This document shows, piece by piece, positions 49,819 through 57,907 of a stretch of 64,000 nucleotides of DNA. The position numbers were made by a program, and so were the translations under genes. Location: NCBI GenBank assembly GCA_022821085.1, contig JAJEEG010000006.1:1261330-1325329 (forward strand), read 5' to 3'. Origin of the DNA: Candidatus Latescibacterota bacterium. Its GTDB lineage: Bacteria > JAAXHH01. The notes under the pieces were generated by a model. The model searched no databases. It saw only the letters and a list, made by a program, of their open reading frames with translations, and was not told where the DNA came from. Positions within the stretch are counted from its first letter, which is position 1. Each line of letters opens with the position of its first letter.

Positions 49819-51753
49819 GTGGCTACGAAAACCTATGCTTCGCTGCCTTACACCGAACCGGACCACCTCGTCCGGGATTTCGCCAGCCGCGGCATCGTCG
49901 CCCTGCCGCCGGAAAGGCTGGGCATTCCCGAAGAGATCCACCAACGCATATACACACTGGAAAAACAGGCCTACCTGGCCAGAAAACCGGTGACGCCAGG
50001 CGGTATTCCGGACGTCCTGAAAGTCATCAACGCGCCGGGCGTGGTCGATGCCTGCAACCGGATCGTGGGCCGGAACTGGGCCATCGTCCCCTTTACCCAC
50101 AACGCCTCCTTCGCGAGCGGCGCACGGGACCAGCACTGGCACAAGGACGACAACGGTCCGTACAACGGCCGCAAGCAGCGCCATCACCAGGCCGTGCAGA
50201 TCGAGATGCTCTACTATCCCCAGGACGTGACCGAAGTCATGGGCCCCACGGCCACCGTTCCCTACTCGCACTACTGGACGTTCAACCACGAAGAAAACCA
50301 CGACAACTTCGCGGGCGCCGACCACCTCGATTTCGAATACCAGATCAGCGGGATGGAGGGCGTTCCTGTGAGCGGTCCCGATTCCCAATACGACTGGGAG
50401 GACGTCGTCCATCGCCGCACGGCCCACGACGTCCGGATGCGGGAAGCCGTGTCGAACACGGGATGGCCCCTCGTGAAAACCCTCGAGGCGGCGCCGTTGC
50501 GGGCCGGAAGCGTGCTGCTTTATTCCCACAACACGTTCCATCGGGGGAATCATCGGAGAGACGACTGGCGCCTGTGGGACGACCATCCCCGCTTCATGTG
50601 GCGTTTCTGGATCTACCGGACCACCGAACCGGACGGCGATGACCGAGATGACCGCTATGGAGCCGGCGAAATCGCCTGGCGCGAACTCGGTGTGGACCCC
50701 TTGACCGGGATTGATCTGCGGGAGGCGGGAGAGAACGCTACCGTGGTCTGGCGCTTTCATAACCATTGGATGCGGACGGGACAGACGCCGCCGCCGCGGC
50801 CCGATGCCCGCGAGCTCTCCTCTAAGAGTCGCGAAACCGAGGCCGGTGAGCTGGCCGAACAGTTGCTCGCCATGGGCGACGAAGCGGAACCCCAACGTAT
50901 CGGCGCGGCCTACAGGCTCGCCTCCATCGGTGACGACGCACTGGCCGTCCAGCATCTCGGCGCAGCGCTCTACAGCCACCGGGAGAGTGTCCGCCGCGCG
51001 GCGACCTACGGCCTGATCGCCGTCGGGGAGCCGTCCACGGAGATCTTCGCCGAAGCGACGAAGTCACCGGTCAAATGGGTCAGGAAGGCCGGTGTGTACG
51101 GACTGGGCGACTGTGCGCCGCTCACCGGCGAAGTACTGGCCGCCACTGTATCGCTGCTTCATCACGATCCCTCCGTCTACGTCCGCGCCGTCGCCGCGGG
51201 AACGCTGGGCTGCCTGGGACGCCGCGCCGCGGGGACGGGCATTGGAACGTCCCTGGTGCCCCGATGCCTCGAGGCGCTGGTCCGCAGTCTCGAACGCGAA
51301 GAAAACCGGTTGAGCATGGACCTGGCCCAGCAGCGGAGCATCAAGTTCGTACGGCCCACCGACGAGTGCGACATCTGCGAGGGAAACGGCGTCGACATGG
51401 GTCTCGACCGATTCGAACCGGTGCGGTCCGCGGTGCGGGAGAACGCCCTGTGGTCCATGGTCATCCTCTGTTCTCACGGGGCCGGACTGGCGGGCGATGC
51501 GCTGGATTCCACCATCGATGCCCTGACAGCGGTGGTGCGCAGCGACCGAAACGTCATCTGCGTGGGATTCGCCATGGACGCCCTCAATCGCCTGGCCAAC
51601 CTGGAAACCGGAGGGCCCTCGCCGGCTTCCCTCGACAGGCTGCGCGCGGATCTTATCGGATTGCTCGGCGAGTCCCCCGTCCGGTGCTGGGAGGCGCTCG
51701 TACGCGGCGGCTTGAGCACGAAGTACCTTTCCGCGTTTTCTGAAGCCGGCTAG
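49819..51753 (+). CDS. PhyH-family dioxygenase fused to HEAT repeats
   Basis: A 644-residue fusion. The dioxygenase part (residues about 10-310) has the metal motif H-x-D in DQHWHKDDN (His108, Asp110) and a distal His in LLYSHNTFHRGNH, so the iron site looks complete. Residues about 335-480 are HEAT/PBS-type alpha repeats (HRESVRRAATYGLIAVGE, PVKWVRKAGVYGLGD). The C-terminal third is helical with a Cys-x2-Cys (DECDIC) not typical of either module. Start is GTG. It has no signal peptide. The HEAT part may present a partner or protein substrate to the oxygenase (inference). Confidence 0.82.
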   Translation: MATKTYASLPYTEPDHLVRDFASRGIVALPPERLGIPEEIHQRIYTLEKQAYLARKPVTPGGIPDVLKVINAPGVVDACNRIVGRNWAIVPFTHNASFASGARDQHWHKDDNGPYNGRKQRHHQAVQIEMLYYPQDVTEVMGPTATVPYSHYWTFNHEENHDNFAGADHLDFEYQISGMEGVPVSGPDSQYDWEDVVHRRTAHDVRMREAVSNTGWPLVKTLEAAPLRAGSVLLYSHNTFHRGNHRRDDWRLWDDHPRFMWRFWIYRTTEPDGDDRDDRYGAGEIAWRELGVDPLTGIDLREAGENATVVWRFHNHWMRTGQTPPPRPDARELSSKSRETEAGELAEQLLAMGDEAEPQRIGAAYRLASIGDDALAVQHLGAALYSHRESVRRAATYGLIAVGEPSTEIFAEATKSPVKWVRKAGVYGLGDCAPLTGEVLAATVSLLHHDPSVYVRAVAAGTLGCLGRRAAGTGIGTSLVPRCLEALVRSLEREENRLSMDLAQQRSIKFVRPTDECDICEGNGVDMGLDRFEPVRSAVRENALWSMVILCSHGAGLAGDALDSTIDALTAVVRSDRNVICVGFAMDALNRLANLETGGPSPASLDRLRADLIGLLGESPVRCWEALVRGGLSTKYLSAFSEAG

Positions 51754-51845
51754 CCCGGCCTTTCTCTTTCCGTACCGCTATTCACGCAGCGCATCGTACG
51801 CTCCGGACCGTACCGCGCTCAACGCCATGTTTCCAGGTTACAGCC

Positions 51846-52832
51846 GTGCCCCACATCCTCGTCGACAACATCGTCAAGACCTTCCGGATCGCCCAGCGGC
51901 GCCCCGGTCTCTGGGGCGCGTTACACGGGGTATTGCGTCGTGAATACCGGACGATCAAGGCCCTGGACCGCGTCTCCTTCGAACTGGAACCTGGAGAACT
52001 GGTGGGCTATATCGGACCTAACGGAGCGGGCAAGTCCACGACCGTGAAAGTCCTCTCCGGCATCCTGGTGCCCGACTCGGGACGGTGCGAGATCGACGGC
52101 CGCATCCCGTGGCGCAACCGGATCTCCAATGCGGCCAATATCGGCGTGGTGTTCGGCCAGCGGACCCAGTTGTGGTGGGATCTGCCCGTTATCGAGTCCT
52201 TCGATCTGCTTCGGGATATCTACCGGATCGGGAGCGGTGAATATCTCCGGGCCAGGGACGAACTCGCGGCGCTCATGGACCTGGAACCGCTGTACGACGT
52301 CCCGGTGCGTCAACTCAGTCTCGGCCAACGCATGCGTTGCGACCTGGCGGCGGCCCTGCTGCACGCGCCTTCGGTGCTCTTCCTGGACGAGCCTACTATC
52401 GGCCTGGACGCCGTTTCCAAGCTCGCCGTGCGGGATTTCATCAAGCGGCTGAACCGGGAACGGGGCGTCACCGTCGTGCTGACCACCCACGACATGGACG
52501 ACATCGAGGCCCTGAGCGACCGGGTGATGGTGATCGGACACGGGAGGATCCTCTCCGACAGCACCCTGGATGACCTGCGCGCCCGCGTTACCCGGGAGCG
52601 CCGCCTCATCATAGACCTGCTCGACGAAGGCCAGGCGATCGAGGATCCGGACGTCACCTTCATCTCGCGGAGCGGCAACCGCGTCCACCTGCAGTTCGAT
52701 CCGGACCGCGTCCCGACGGCCGCCCTGATCAGCCGGATCACGGCGAAGTACGCCATCAAGGACCTGTTCGTCGAGAACCCGCCCATCGAAGAGATCATTT
52801 CCCGGCTGTACGACGAACACGAACTCCGTTAA
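51846..52832 (+). CDS. ABC-2 type exporter ATP-binding protein (COG4586-like)
   Basis: A 328-residue ABC ATPase. Walker A is GPNGAGKSTTVKVLSG, the signature is LSLGQRMRCDLAAALL, Walker B is VLFLDEPTIGLD, and the switch His is in LTTHDMDD. The N-terminal 50 residues carry the extension typical of the group that pairs with DUF990-type permeases. Start is GTG at 51846. It is followed by two permeases with short spacing, a three-gene exporter operon. Such systems export viologens, drugs or polysaccharide precursors in other bacteria; the substrate here is unknown. Confidence 0.92.
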   Translation: MPHILVDNIVKTFRIAQRRPGLWGALHGVLRREYRTIKALDRVSFELEPGELVGYIGPNGAGKSTTVKVLSGILVPDSGRCEIDGRIPWRNRISNAANIGVVFGQRTQLWWDLPVIESFDLLRDIYRIGSGEYLRARDELAALMDLEPLYDVPVRQLSLGQRMRCDLAAALLHAPSVLFLDEPTIGLDAVSKLAVRDFIKRLNRERGVTVVLTTHDMDDIEALSDRVMVIGHGRILSDSTLDDLRARVTRERRLIIDLLDEGQAIEDPDVTFISRSGNRVHLQFDPDRVPTAALISRITAKYAIKDLFVENPPIEEIISRLYDEHELR

Positions 52833-52847
52833 ACCCGGACAGGTGTG

Positions 52848-53651
52848 ATGCAATCGTTCGTTCTCCCCTACACCGCCGTGCTGTCCGCCCGGTTCCGAAT
52901 GATCCTCCAGTACCGGGCCGCGGCCATTGCCGGGTTCGTCACGCAGATCGGATGGGGCGCGATCCGCGTCATGGCCATGGAAGCGTTCTACCGGTCCACG
53001 AGCGCCCCCCAGCCCATGCATCTCGAGGACGTGGTAACCTATATCTGGCTGGGCCAGGCGCTGCTCGGTCTGCTACCCTGGAATCCCGACACGGAAATCC
53101 GCGCCATGGTGCGGTCGGGCACTGTGGCCTATGAACTCGTTCGGCCGGTGAACCTCTATACCTACTGGTTTTCCCGGTCGATGGCATTCCGGCTCGCGCC
53201 GACCTTCATGCGTTCCATCCCGTTGGCGGTCCTCGCGCTGTTGTTTTTCGGGATGCAGGCGCCCGCCTCGCCCGAAGCCCTGGTATACTGGCTGGCCGCG
53301 ACCCTCGGCGCGGTGCTGCTCAGTACGGCCCTCACCGTGATCCTGTCCATCACGCTCATGTGGACGATATCCGGGGAAGGCGTGTCCTTTCTGGTCTCAC
53401 CGGTCATCTATTTTCTGGCGGGGATGGTCATTCCCCTGCCCCTCTTCCCCGACTGGGCGCAACGCGTACTCGATATCCTGCCGTTCCGCGGCATCTGCGA
53501 CGCGCCGTTCAGGCTGTACATGGGCCATATCCCGGCCACGGAGGCCTGGGCCGTGCTGTTACACCAGCTGATCTGGATCGTAATCCTGGTCGCATTCGGC
53601 GCGTGGCTGCTCTCGAGAGCAACCCGCCGGCTGGTCGTTCAGGGAGGTTGA
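52848..53651 (+). CDS. ABC-2 permease, COG4587/DUF990-like, first subunit
   Basis: A 267-residue membrane protein with six predicted helices (ALLGLLPWNPD, VALIVITV-like and FLVSPVIYFLAGMVIPLPLF segments). GTG at 52845 directly precedes ATG at 52848, so the start could be either. The C-terminal P-x2-FP motif near YFLAGMVIPLPLFPDW is characteristic of the group. It starts 15 bases after the ATPase stop and ends just before the second permease, so the three genes form an operon. Confidence 0.88.
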   Translation: MQSFVLPYTAVLSARFRMILQYRAAAIAGFVTQIGWGAIRVMAMEAFYRSTSAPQPMHLEDVVTYIWLGQALLGLLPWNPDTEIRAMVRSGTVAYELVRPVNLYTYWFSRSMAFRLAPTFMRSIPLAVLALLFFGMQAPASPEALVYWLAATLGAVLLSTALTVILSITLMWTISGEGVSFLVSPVIYFLAGMVIPLPLFPDWAQRVLDILPFRGICDAPFRLYMGHIPATEAWAVLLHQLIWIVILVAFGAWLLSRATRRLVVQGG

Positions 53652-53654
53652 AGG

Positions 53655-54458
53655 ATGGCGAACCCGCTTGCACTGTATTCCCATTACGTGAGCATCTCCC
53701 TGCGAAGCCAGATGCAGTACCGGGTCTCGTTCCTGCTCGGTACCCTGGGCCAATTGTTCAGCACGGGGGTGGAATTCATTGGCATCCTCGCCCTGTTCGA
53801 CCGCTTCGGCAGCCTGAACCAGTGGACGCTCGCCGAGGTCGCCTTCTTCTACGGAATCGTCAACGTGGCCTTCGCCGTGACCGACATGTTGTCCCGCGGC
53901 TTCGACCATGTGGGCCAGCTGGTGCGCAGCGGCGAGTTCGACCGCATGCTGCTCCGGCCCCGGAGCACCGTGCTCCAGCTGATCGGCCAGGAATTCACCC
54001 TGAGGCGGCTCGGGCGTTTTGGCCAGGGCGCGGGCGTGCTGCTCTGGGCAACGCTCTACCTGGACATCGCGTGGTCTCCATCGGTCGCGGCCCTCATCGT
54101 GATCACCGTATGCTGCGGCGCTTGTTTCTTTCTGGGACTCTTCATCAATATCGGCACGGTGTCCTTCTGGACCACGGAGACGCTCGAGCTCATGAACGTG
54201 TTGACTTACGGCGGCATCGAGGCTTCCAAATACCCGCTGGCCATATACCACACCTGGTTCCGCCGGTTCTTCACCATGGTGATCCCCATGGGCTGCGTGA
54301 CCTATTTCCCGGTCGTGGCTATCCTCGGTCGGTCCGATCCGCTGGGTACGTCTCTCGCGTTTCAATACGCGGCCCCTTTGTTCGGCCTGCTTTATTTCAT
54401 CCTGTCGCTGTTCATCTGGCGACTCGGTCTCCGGCATTACCGTTCGACGGGCAGCTAG
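53655..54458 (+). CDS. ABC-2 permease, COG3694-like, second subunit
   Basis: A 267-residue integral membrane protein paired with the preceding permease. It has the block LVRSGEFDRMLLRPRS, typical of the DUF990 family, and about six hydrophobic segments. It starts three bases after the first permease stop with GGAGG before the ATG. The two different permeases probably form a heterodimer with a dimer of the upstream ATPase. Confidence 0.88.
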   Translation: MANPLALYSHYVSISLRSQMQYRVSFLLGTLGQLFSTGVEFIGILALFDRFGSLNQWTLAEVAFFYGIVNVAFAVTDMLSRGFDHVGQLVRSGEFDRMLLRPRSTVLQLIGQEFTLRRLGRFGQGAGVLLWATLYLDIAWSPSVAALIVITVCCGACFFLGLFINIGTVSFWTTETLELMNVLTYGGIEASKYPLAIYHTWFRRFFTMVIPMGCVTYFPVVAILGRSDPLGTSLAFQYAAPLFGLLYFILSLFIWRLGLRHYRSTGS

Positions 54459-54529
54459 CACGACTTCTCAACCGGCCGGCACCCCGTCCTTCTTGACGAT
54501 GTTCCGGGCCGCCTGTTTATTGGTCCGAT

Positions 54530-55021
54530 ATGGCGAACAACAGGCAGTATCGATCCAATACGCTGTTCGTGGGTACCCGCGGCGTAAAGGAGTACCGGGC
54601 CAGCATACCCCGGTGGGTGAACAGCTCCGATACCGTGCTCGAGATCGGCTGCGAATGGGGCACGACTACTACGGTCATCGCCGAGCACGCCGGTGCGGTA
54701 ATCGGCACGGACGTCAGCCCGGTAGTCATCGAACGGGCCCGGGAACGCCACCCCCACATCCGGTTTGAAACGCTGGACGCCTTCGACGTGCGGGCCGCGC
54801 TCGAATTGAACGAGGACTTTACCAAGATCTACATCGACATGTCGGGGATATCCGGATACCGGTCGCTGCTTGACCTGATCGCCCTGCTGAACAGCTACGC
54901 CGCCGTATTGAGACCGGAAGCGATCGTGGTCAAGAGCGGCGCGCTGAAGCACTTCGCCTCCCGTTGCATTCCCTTCGGGGATGATGGAGCCTGGCATGAG
55001 CGAGTACATGAACGCCGGTGA
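54530..55021 (+). CDS. Class I SAM-dependent methyltransferase, short
   Basis: A 163-residue protein with the SAM-binding motif I VLEIGCEWGTTTTVIAEHA, followed by the acidic motif II end VIGTDVSP and motif-like VVIERARERHPHI. The usual C-terminal substrate-binding half is short: the protein ends after IVVKSGALKHFASRC, so it is a minimal fold or a partial enzyme. It overlaps the next gene by 26 bases. No substrate is indicated. A ribosome site is not obvious. Confidence 0.72.
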   Translation: MANNRQYRSNTLFVGTRGVKEYRASIPRWVNSSDTVLEIGCEWGTTTTVIAEHAGAVIGTDVSPVVIERARERHPHIRFETLDAFDVRAALELNEDFTKIYIDMSGISGYRSLLDLIALLNSYAAVLRPEAIVVKSGALKHFASRCIPFGDDGAWHERVHERR

Positions 55022-55838
55022 ATCCCACGGTGCGCATCGGCGAAAGACGGGCATCCTCGTCCACGGATACAATCTGCACGCCGGCCAGTGGGAGAATGTG
55101 GCCTGGGGAGTACCGCCGGAACGGATCGGCCGCGTGCCCAAGGGCGTGCTTGTGGCCCTGCGCGAGCAGGCGGACGTGATGGTATTCGGTTCGGGCGCCT
55201 CGGAAAATGACGGAATGCTTGAATCCGAGGCGACGGCCCGGTTGTTGTGGGAACGGTTCGACGAACTCGCCGAATTCTCGGTCTTTAAAGACTGGGAGTC
55301 CGAATTGACCGGTCCTCCCGCGGCCGGCCTGAAGCGGCGGATCGAATCCATACTGTACCTGGACCTGGAATCGAAGAACACCCGTGACGAAATCGGCCAT
55401 GCCGGCCGGGTTTTCATCGACCGAGGCGTGGAGCGGGTCATCCTGGTCTCGAGCCCGACCCATCTGCCGCGGTGCCTGAGGGACGCCTGTGTCATCTACG
55501 GGGAAGAATGGGGCGGGTCAGGCCTGCTGCGGGACCTTTACGCTGCACCGAGCGTCACGGGATACCCGGGGTACACGGCGGACGACGTAGCCATATTCGA
55601 ACCGCCGCATCGTCCGGACCGGCCGGGCAGACCAGACCGCCGGGGCGAAGTGGGCCGCCCGGACCGCCCGGGCCACCCGGGGACGGATCGCCCGGACCAC
55701 CCAGGCCGCCCGGACCGCCCGGACCATCCAGGAGCGGACATGAGCCGGGTGGTGGCCCGGGTGCACGATATACCGGACAACGCGCGGGAACGGTTCGTCC
55801 GGCGACTGGATGACCTGTTGCTGGAATTCGATGTATAG
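54996..55838 (+). CDS. YdcF/ElyC-family (DUF218) protein with Pro/Arg-rich insert
   Basis: A protein of about 280 residues. The DUF218 core has the GILVHGY start, VMVFGSGASENDGMLESEATARL-like acid motif (in two blocks) and RVILVSSPTHLPRCLRDA. Members such as SanA and ElyC act on lipid intermediates in envelope assembly. Residues about 205-245 are an insertion of RPDRPGHPG-type units from GC-rich repeats. The ATG at 54996 has GGAG six bases before, giving overlap with the methyltransferase. No signal peptide or helix is clear, so the protein may be soluble. The function is inferred from the family only. Confidence 0.75.
   Translation: MSEYMNAGESHGAHRRKTGILVHGYNLHAGQWENVAWGVPPERIGRVPKGVLVALREQADVMVFGSGASENDGMLESEATARLLWERFDELAEFSVFKDWESELTGPPAAGLKRRIESILYLDLESKNTRDEIGHAGRVFIDRGVERVILVSSPTHLPRCLRDACVIYGEEWGGSGLLRDLYAAPSVTGYPGYTADDVAIFEPPHRPDRPGRPDRRGEVGRPDRPGHPGTDRPDHPGRPDRPDHPGADMSRVVARVHDIPDNARERFVRRLDDLLLEFDV
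55610..55735 (+). repeat. GC-rich repeats encoding Pro-Asp-Arg-Pro-Gly units
   Basis: A 126-base block built of short units such as cggaccgcccgg and caccaggccgcc, in frame with the DUF218 protein. Unit lengths vary but stay multiples of three, so the reading frame is kept. Confidence 0.85.
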
Positions 55839-55912
55839 AAACGCTGAGCCCGGCAAACACCAGCCCCGCGGCAGGATCAGAAAGGCGAGCGGCCATTAGC
55901 GAGGAGCCAGGC

Positions 55913-56731
55913 ATGATGACCCCGGAACAACGGTACCTGTTCGACGTGTTCGGCTACCTGCACATCGAGAACGCGCTGTCCAAGGAGGAGCTCGAGGCCT
56001 GCCAGCGCGCTTCGGCGCGGTACATGAACACGCCCGAGAACAAACTGCCGCCGGGATTCGGGTTCGACGGCAAGCGCCATCTCCATGGCTTCGCCTTCGA
56101 CAAGTCGCTCGAGGCCCTGACCCGCCATCCGTCGATCTGGCCCATCGTACGTGAACTCACCAACGACAAGCCCCGGTTGATCAGCGGCACGCTCCAGGCG
56201 GACCGTCCCGGGGAATCGGCCGTGGGAGGCCTGCACTGCGCCCGGGAGGGTTTCGGTTGGGAGAGCACCCGCTACGAGACCCATCATGGACGGGTCTACT
56301 GCGACGACATTATCGTGTTTCCCTACCTGGACGACGTTTTTCCCGGCGACGGCGGCCTCATCGTGCTGCCCGGATCCCACAAGGCGAATTTCCCCCGGCC
56401 GGACAGCCTGTTCAACAACGGACTCATGCACGGCGTGGAGGACCTCGCGCCGGGCGTGGTCAACATCACGCCCCGGGCGGGCGACATCATCGTGACTTCA
56501 GAGCTCATGACCCACGGCATCCTCGAATGGCGGCCCGGCGACCGGATCCGGCGCATCCTGGTGCTTCGGTACAAGCCTCAGCACGCGGGACTGGCCATGC
56601 CGTTTCCGGACGAAATCAAGGCCGTGCTGGACCCGGAAACGCTGGAACTGATCGAGACCGCCCATTACAACCACGTCAAGGACATCGTCAAGGACGACCC
56701 GGACGGCATTCGGCAGGGAGCAGAAGATTGA
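55913..56731 (+). CDS. PhyH-family protein lacking the usual HxD motif
   Basis: A 272-residue member of the phytanoyl-CoA dioxygenase family. The C-terminal half is conserved: YLDDVFPGDGGLIVLPGSHKANF and ITPRAGDIIVTSELMTHGILEW. At the expected HxD position the sequence is GGLHCAREGF, with Ala where the metal Asp should be; another HH/CDD group follows in ETHHGRVYCDDI. I recall other PhyH branches with this loss, so metal binding may be different or absent. GAGGAG precedes the ATG. Its stop overlaps the next gene start (TTGA), indicating coupling to the rhamnonate-dehydratase-like enzyme. Confidence 0.8.
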   Translation: MMTPEQRYLFDVFGYLHIENALSKEELEACQRASARYMNTPENKLPPGFGFDGKRHLHGFAFDKSLEALTRHPSIWPIVRELTNDKPRLISGTLQADRPGESAVGGLHCAREGFGWESTRYETHHGRVYCDDIIVFPYLDDVFPGDGGLIVLPGSHKANFPRPDSLFNNGLMHGVEDLAPGVVNITPRAGDIIVTSELMTHGILEWRPGDRIRRILVLRYKPQHAGLAMPFPDEIKAVLDPETLELIETAHYNHVKDIVKDDPDGIRQGAED

Positions 56732-57888
56732 ACATCCGGAACATCAGCGCCTTCACCGTGGACCTGTCCCGGGCCAGGAAGGCGGTAAAATCTCCGCTGC
56801 AACGAAAGGGGCGCCAGCCGGCAGGTCCCATGGACCGCTACCCGGAGTACAGGGGCAGGCGCGGATCCACCGGACCCTCCTGGCTATCCGCGGCGTGTAT
56901 CGTCGAAGCGGACGACGGCTCCCTCGGCCTGGGGATGACCCAGCATAGCGGTCCAATCCTCCCCATAGTCAACGAACATTTCAGGACGCTGTTGACGGGG
57001 CAGTCCGTCATGGCCACGGAGAAGTGTTACGACCTCATGGTCCGCGCGAGCGCCGCTTACGGAAGCCAGGGCGCGACGAGCTACGCCATCAGCGCCGTGG
57101 ACCTGGCCCTGTGGGACCTTAAAGGTAAGCTGCTGGGCAGGCCCGTGTACGAACTGCTCGGCGGCCCGCAAAAGGACCGCATTTTCTGCTACGCCACGGG
57201 ATTCGATATCGAATGGTACCTCGAACTGGGATTCAAGGCGGTAAAACTGCCGATGCCCTATGGGCCGGACGACGGGATCGACGGGTTGAACCGCGCCGAG
57301 GAGATGGTGGCGGAGGCGCGGGCCGCGATCGGCAACGATGTCGAGTTGATGCTGGACTGCTGGATGGCGCTGGACGTGGAATACGCCGTGCGACTCGGCG
57401 AATCGCTGAGGCCCTACCGGCTGAAGTGGCTGGAGGACTACCTGATGCCCCAGGACCTGGACGGGTTTGCCGCCGTCCGCCGGCGCTTGCCCGGTCAGGG
57501 GTTGGCCACCGGCGAGCACTGGTACCAGGCCGAACCGTTCCTGCATGCCGCGGAGCACCGGCTGGTGGATATCTTCCAACCGGACGTCAAGTGGTGCGGC
57601 GGGCTTTCCGCCGCGATCCGCATCTGCCACATCGCCGAGGCAGCGGGCCTGACCGTCGCCCCGCACGGCGCCATGAACGATCCCTACGGCCAGCACCTGG
57701 TCTTCGCCATGCCCGCGGCCCGTTGGGGAGAACGTTCCAGCGGGGTCTCTCCGCCCGGAGTGCCCCTGTCGGATATGGTTGAGCTGCCGGGAACGGCCGT
57801 GATCGAAGACGGCTGCCTCACACCCAGCGGCGCCCCGGGATTCGGGATCGAAGCGGACCGGGCCTGGCTGGAAAGCGTAACCGTCTGA
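56728..57888 (+). CDS. L-rhamnonate dehydratase-like enolase superfamily enzyme
   Basis: A 386-residue member of the mandelate racemase/enolase superfamily. The segment MLDCWMALDVEYA and the acid ligands around GEHWYQAEPF and IFQPDVKWCGGLS are those of the RhmD branch, which dehydrates L-rhamnonate to 2-keto-3-deoxy-L-rhamnonate with Mg2+. Start is TTG at 56728, inside the stop of the preceding PhyH gene (TTGA overlap), with GGGAG upstream; the longer frame beginning at 56257 lies in PhyH sequence and is rejected. The substrate is probably a 6-deoxy or related sugar acid (inference). Confidence 0.85.
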   Translation: MNIRNISAFTVDLSRARKAVKSPLQRKGRQPAGPMDRYPEYRGRRGSTGPSWLSAACIVEADDGSLGLGMTQHSGPILPIVNEHFRTLLTGQSVMATEKCYDLMVRASAAYGSQGATSYAISAVDLALWDLKGKLLGRPVYELLGGPQKDRIFCYATGFDIEWYLELGFKAVKLPMPYGPDDGIDGLNRAEEMVAEARAAIGNDVELMLDCWMALDVEYAVRLGESLRPYRLKWLEDYLMPQDLDGFAAVRRRLPGQGLATGEHWYQAEPFLHAAEHRLVDIFQPDVKWCGGLSAAIRICHIAEAAGLTVAPHGAMNDPYGQHLVFAMPAARWGERSSGVSPPGVPLSDMVELPGTAVIEDGCLTPSGAPGFGIEADRAWLESVTV

Positions 57889-57907
57889 TCGCCTGTCCAT
57901 CCCGCGC

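Noticed and set aside
56257-56727. Upstream extension of the rhamnonate-dehydratase-like frame
   Set aside because: It lies wholly in the preceding PhyH gene in another frame. The TTG at 56728 with TTGA overlap is a better start and gives normal family length.
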